A DNA stretch of 64,000 nucleotides from positions 3,978,501 through 4,042,500 of the forward strand of contig CP027224.1 of NCBI GenBank assembly GCA_002973635.1. The letters are read 5' to 3'. Below, in pieces: positions 62,525 through 64,000 of this stretch. Within the stretch, counting starts at the first letter, position 1; each line of letters starts with the position of its first letter. Source of the stretch: Lysinibacillus sp. B2A1. Its GTDB lineage: Bacteria; Bacillota; Bacilli; Bacillales_A; Planococcaceae. A program made the position numbers and the translations under genes. Below the pieces are notes generated by a model. The model did no database searches, was not told the origin of the DNA, and was given only the letters and a program-made list of their open reading frames with translations.

Positions 62525-62767
62525 TTATCTAAATAAACTTAATAATGCTCCCATCTGCCTTAACATATTTACTCCGTTCGTAATCGTACCAGCATGCCCC
62601 ATAATCGTATTTAAATGATTTGGCAAATTCCCTACTCTAGAAGGTTGATATTGTTGATTGAGAGAATAGGAAGGATGTATCATCCTACCTCGAAAAGGAG
62701 GTCCAAAATATTGTCTATTGCTTGGCGGATATGGTCCTCTTCTAAAATTTGGCTGAAAATATGGCAT
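62525..62767 (-). CDS. Small Pro/Arg/aromatic-rich protein
   Basis: 80 residues. The N-terminal half is rich in Pro, Arg, Tyr and Phe (MPYFQPNFRRGPYPPSNRQY), the C-terminal half is helical and conserved-looking (LNTIMGHAGTITNGVNMLRQ). This resembles small spore-associated proteins of the YppG/YqfQ type, but I cannot assign a family. GGGGGTG upstream supports the start. Confidence 0.72.
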   Translation of the reverse strand: MPYFQPNFRRGPYPPSNRQYFGPPFRGRMIHPSYSLNQQYQPSRVGNLPNHLNTIMGHAGTITNGVNMLRQMGALLSLFR

Positions 62768-62867
62768 TGATTCACCCCCTATCAGAAAGCTTCTAACTAG
62801 TATATGTACTTATTACATTGATAAACTAGACTTTTGAAGAAGTACTTAAAAATAATATATATGTCTT

Positions 62868-62933
62868 ACCTCCAAAAATATGGAATTCTAGCGTTTCGAC
62901 TTACGCCGTGATATTTTGAAGGAACCATACTAG
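62868..62933 (+). other. Possible structured 5' leader of the methyltransferase gene
   Basis: Outer arms CCAAAAATAT and ATATTTTGAAGG can pair around a small inner stem GCGT/ACGC. It is not one of the riboswitch classes I can recognise. It lies 30-95 bp before the methyltransferase start. Confidence 0.3.
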
Positions 62934-62963
62934 TTTCATTCTCATACTATATGAAAAAAGAAG

Positions 62964-63671
62964 GTGGTTTTCATTCAAGGTTCTAATTATCTCGAATTTT
63001 TAGCAAAATTTGGTGTCGGAGGCGCACATCCTGGCGGTATTAATCTGTCAAAGGAACTATTTAAAACAGAGAGCATTCAGCAAACCTCACATATTTTAGA
63101 TGTTGGATGCGGTACAGGGCAAACGGCTGCCTATTTGGCTGCTCACTTTCAAGCAAATGTAACAGGAATAGATATCAATCCCATCATGATAGAAAAAGCT
63201 CGCCGAAGAATGAAAAAAGCACGTTTACCTGTCAACATCATACAAGGCTCTATTGTGCAAACTTCATTACCAAATGAGTCATTTGACTTGATACTCGCTG
63301 AATCGGTTCTTGCTTTTGTTAATCAACAACTTGCCTTGCAAGAGATTTATCGTTTATTGAAGAAGGATGGCCGCTTCATTGCCATTGAATTTACCATTCC
63401 CGAATTACTCCCCTCTCAACTAGCAGATGACATTCAACAATTTTACGGATTTGATGCTCTCCTTATGAAAAAGGATTGGATCGCCTTGCTGCAGCAGGCT
63501 GGTTTTCATAATATTCGCATCCACAAAAACAAATCTATCTCATCAAAGCCTGAATTTTATTTTTCCAAAGATATTGAATCAGAGCTATATGATATAATGG
63601 ATCAACATATTGCCATGAACGTAAAATACGAAAAAATTTTGGGTTATCGTATTTACTCCTGCACAAAATAA
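62964..63671 (+). CDS. SAM-dependent class I methyltransferase
   Basis: 235 residues: motif I ILDVGCGTGQTAAYLA near residue 45, VTGIDINPIMIEKAR near 70, and FDLILAESVLAFV near 110. Small-molecule UbiE-like type. The start is uncertain: GTG at 62964 sits next to GAAGG, and no ATG lies in frame nearby. Acceptor unknown. Ends at the hairpin 63682-63703. Confidence 0.82.
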   Translation: MVFIQGSNYLEFLAKFGVGGAHPGGINLSKELFKTESIQQTSHILDVGCGTGQTAAYLAAHFQANVTGIDINPIMIEKARRRMKKARLPVNIIQGSIVQTSLPNESFDLILAESVLAFVNQQLALQEIYRLLKKDGRFIAIEFTIPELLPSQLADDIQQFYGFDALLMKKDWIALLQQAGFHNIRIHKNKSISSKPEFYFSKDIESELYDIMDQHIAMNVKYEKILGYRIYSCTK

Positions 63672-63681
63672 TCGCATTTCG

Positions 63682-63710
63682 CCAGCATCCAAAGCGTTGC
63701 TGGTTTTTTA
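63682..63710 (+). terminator. Rho-independent terminator
   Basis: CCAGCA / TGCTGG with a 10-base loop followed by TTTTTTATT. Confidence 0.85.
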
Positions 63711-63716
63711 TTACAT

Positions 63717-63738
63717 CTTTATGACAGGTGTCATAAAG
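63717..63738. promoter_or_regulatory. Palindromic operator candidate
   Basis: Perfect dyad CTTTATGACA-GG-TGTCATAAAG, 85 bp before the last gene. The TGACA-N2-TGTCA core resembles TetR- or MarR-type sites. A second dyad CGTTTTCTTA / TAAGAAAAC lies at about 63773-63801. Confidence 0.65.
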
Positions 63739-63822
63739 ATCCTTTGACTGCTGTGAATAGGTTTTTTCTTGACGTTTTCTTATCATTAAACGTAAGAAAA
63801 CAAAGAAAGAGTGATTGAACAT

Positions 63823-64000
63823 ATGCAAACACAACAAAGACTTCCCTTTATTGATATGTTAAGAGGTTTCGCTGTCTTAGGGACTCTTGGCACGAATATT
63901 TGGATTTTTGCCTATCTTGGTGATTTATCGTATATCACAACGAGTAAGTATAGTGGTTGGTGGTCCTTGAACGATTTTTTACGAATGGTGGTATTATTTT
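63823..64000 (+). CDS. DUF418/YeiB-like membrane protein, N-terminal part (runs off the window)
   Basis: 59 residues are visible. The start MQTQQRLPFIDMLRGFAVLG and the following helix GTNIWIFAYLGDLSY match DUF418/DUF1624-type multipass proteins (RxxxxDxLRGxAxxGI pattern). An in-frame GTG at 63811 is an alternative start. Function unknown. The palindromes upstream suggest repressor control. Confidence 0.75.
   Translation, partial: MQTQQRLPFIDMLRGFAVLGTLGTNIWIFAYLGDLSYITTSKYSGWWSLNDFLRMVVLF

Noticed and set aside
63535..63837. Minus-strand frame of 100 codons at the right end
   Set aside because: It lies antisense to the methyltransferase and crosses the terminator and palindromes; no ribosome site and no family resemblance.

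Overview
The window looks like the chromosome of a low-GC, spore-forming Firmicute of the Lysinibacillus type (Bacillales, Planococcaceae). The signs are AT-rich DNA, strong Shine-Dalgarno sites of the AGGAGG kind, a Spo0M homologue with a SigW-like promoter, Fur boxes, a BirA operator, an IS231-like element and the large dispersed repeat common in this group. The genus is an inference from gene content and repeats. No rRNA or tRNA gene was seen.

Layout. 1-5.6 kb: end of a PucR-type regulator facing a five-gene catabolic/transport operon (small membrane partner, sodium symporter, M20 deacylase, two SDR dehydrogenases). 5.7-9.1 kb: a secreted copper-amine-oxidase-like domain protein, a membrane-anchored glycerophosphodiesterase and a small membrane protein. 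9.2-11.4 kb: bioY under a BirA operator with a YtcJ-like amidohydrolase just downstream. 11.5-14.5 kb: an ECF sigma / zinc-motif membrane protein / ABC exporter operon ending in a 34-residue membrane peptide. 14.6-18.5 kb: TetR plus an FtsX-type ABC transporter. 18.7-22.1 kb: a TPR-GGDEF protein and a second ECF sigma module. 22.1-28.2 kb: a MerR operon, then a two-component system with lipoproteins. 28.5-32.9 kb: PiT phosphate transporter with its DUF47 partner, a TSUP exporter and NhaC.

32.8-39.8 kb holds the mobile DNA. A complete IS231-like element sits inside a dispersed repeat, which sits inside an element with IS1182-like ends but no IS1182-like transposase. A complete IS1182-type element lies 3 kb further on. 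Both IS1182-type insertions are flanked by exact direct copies of a whole terminator hairpin (31 and 32 bp), so the insertions duplicated the terminator. Between them lie an LCP ligase, an XRE-DUF1232 regulator and a methyltransferase.

39.8-49.1 kb: third ECF sigma/anti-sigma pair, two CcdA-like proteins, a long intergenic array of 21-bp units, LysR, spo0M, and a YtrA-type GntR/ABC operon with a palindromic operator at its promoter. 49.3-64 kb: a YkgJ-like/pentapeptide fusion, an efeOBU iron operon with a Fur box, MarR/MFS, a NERD pseudogene, a siderophore ABC operon divergent from a YcgT-like flavoprotein across one Fur box, two small genes and the start of a DUF418-type membrane protein.

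The most unusual features are the terminator-duplicating IS1182-like elements (one apparently non-autonomous and nested) and four intergenic loci built from 21-bp units in two sequence families.
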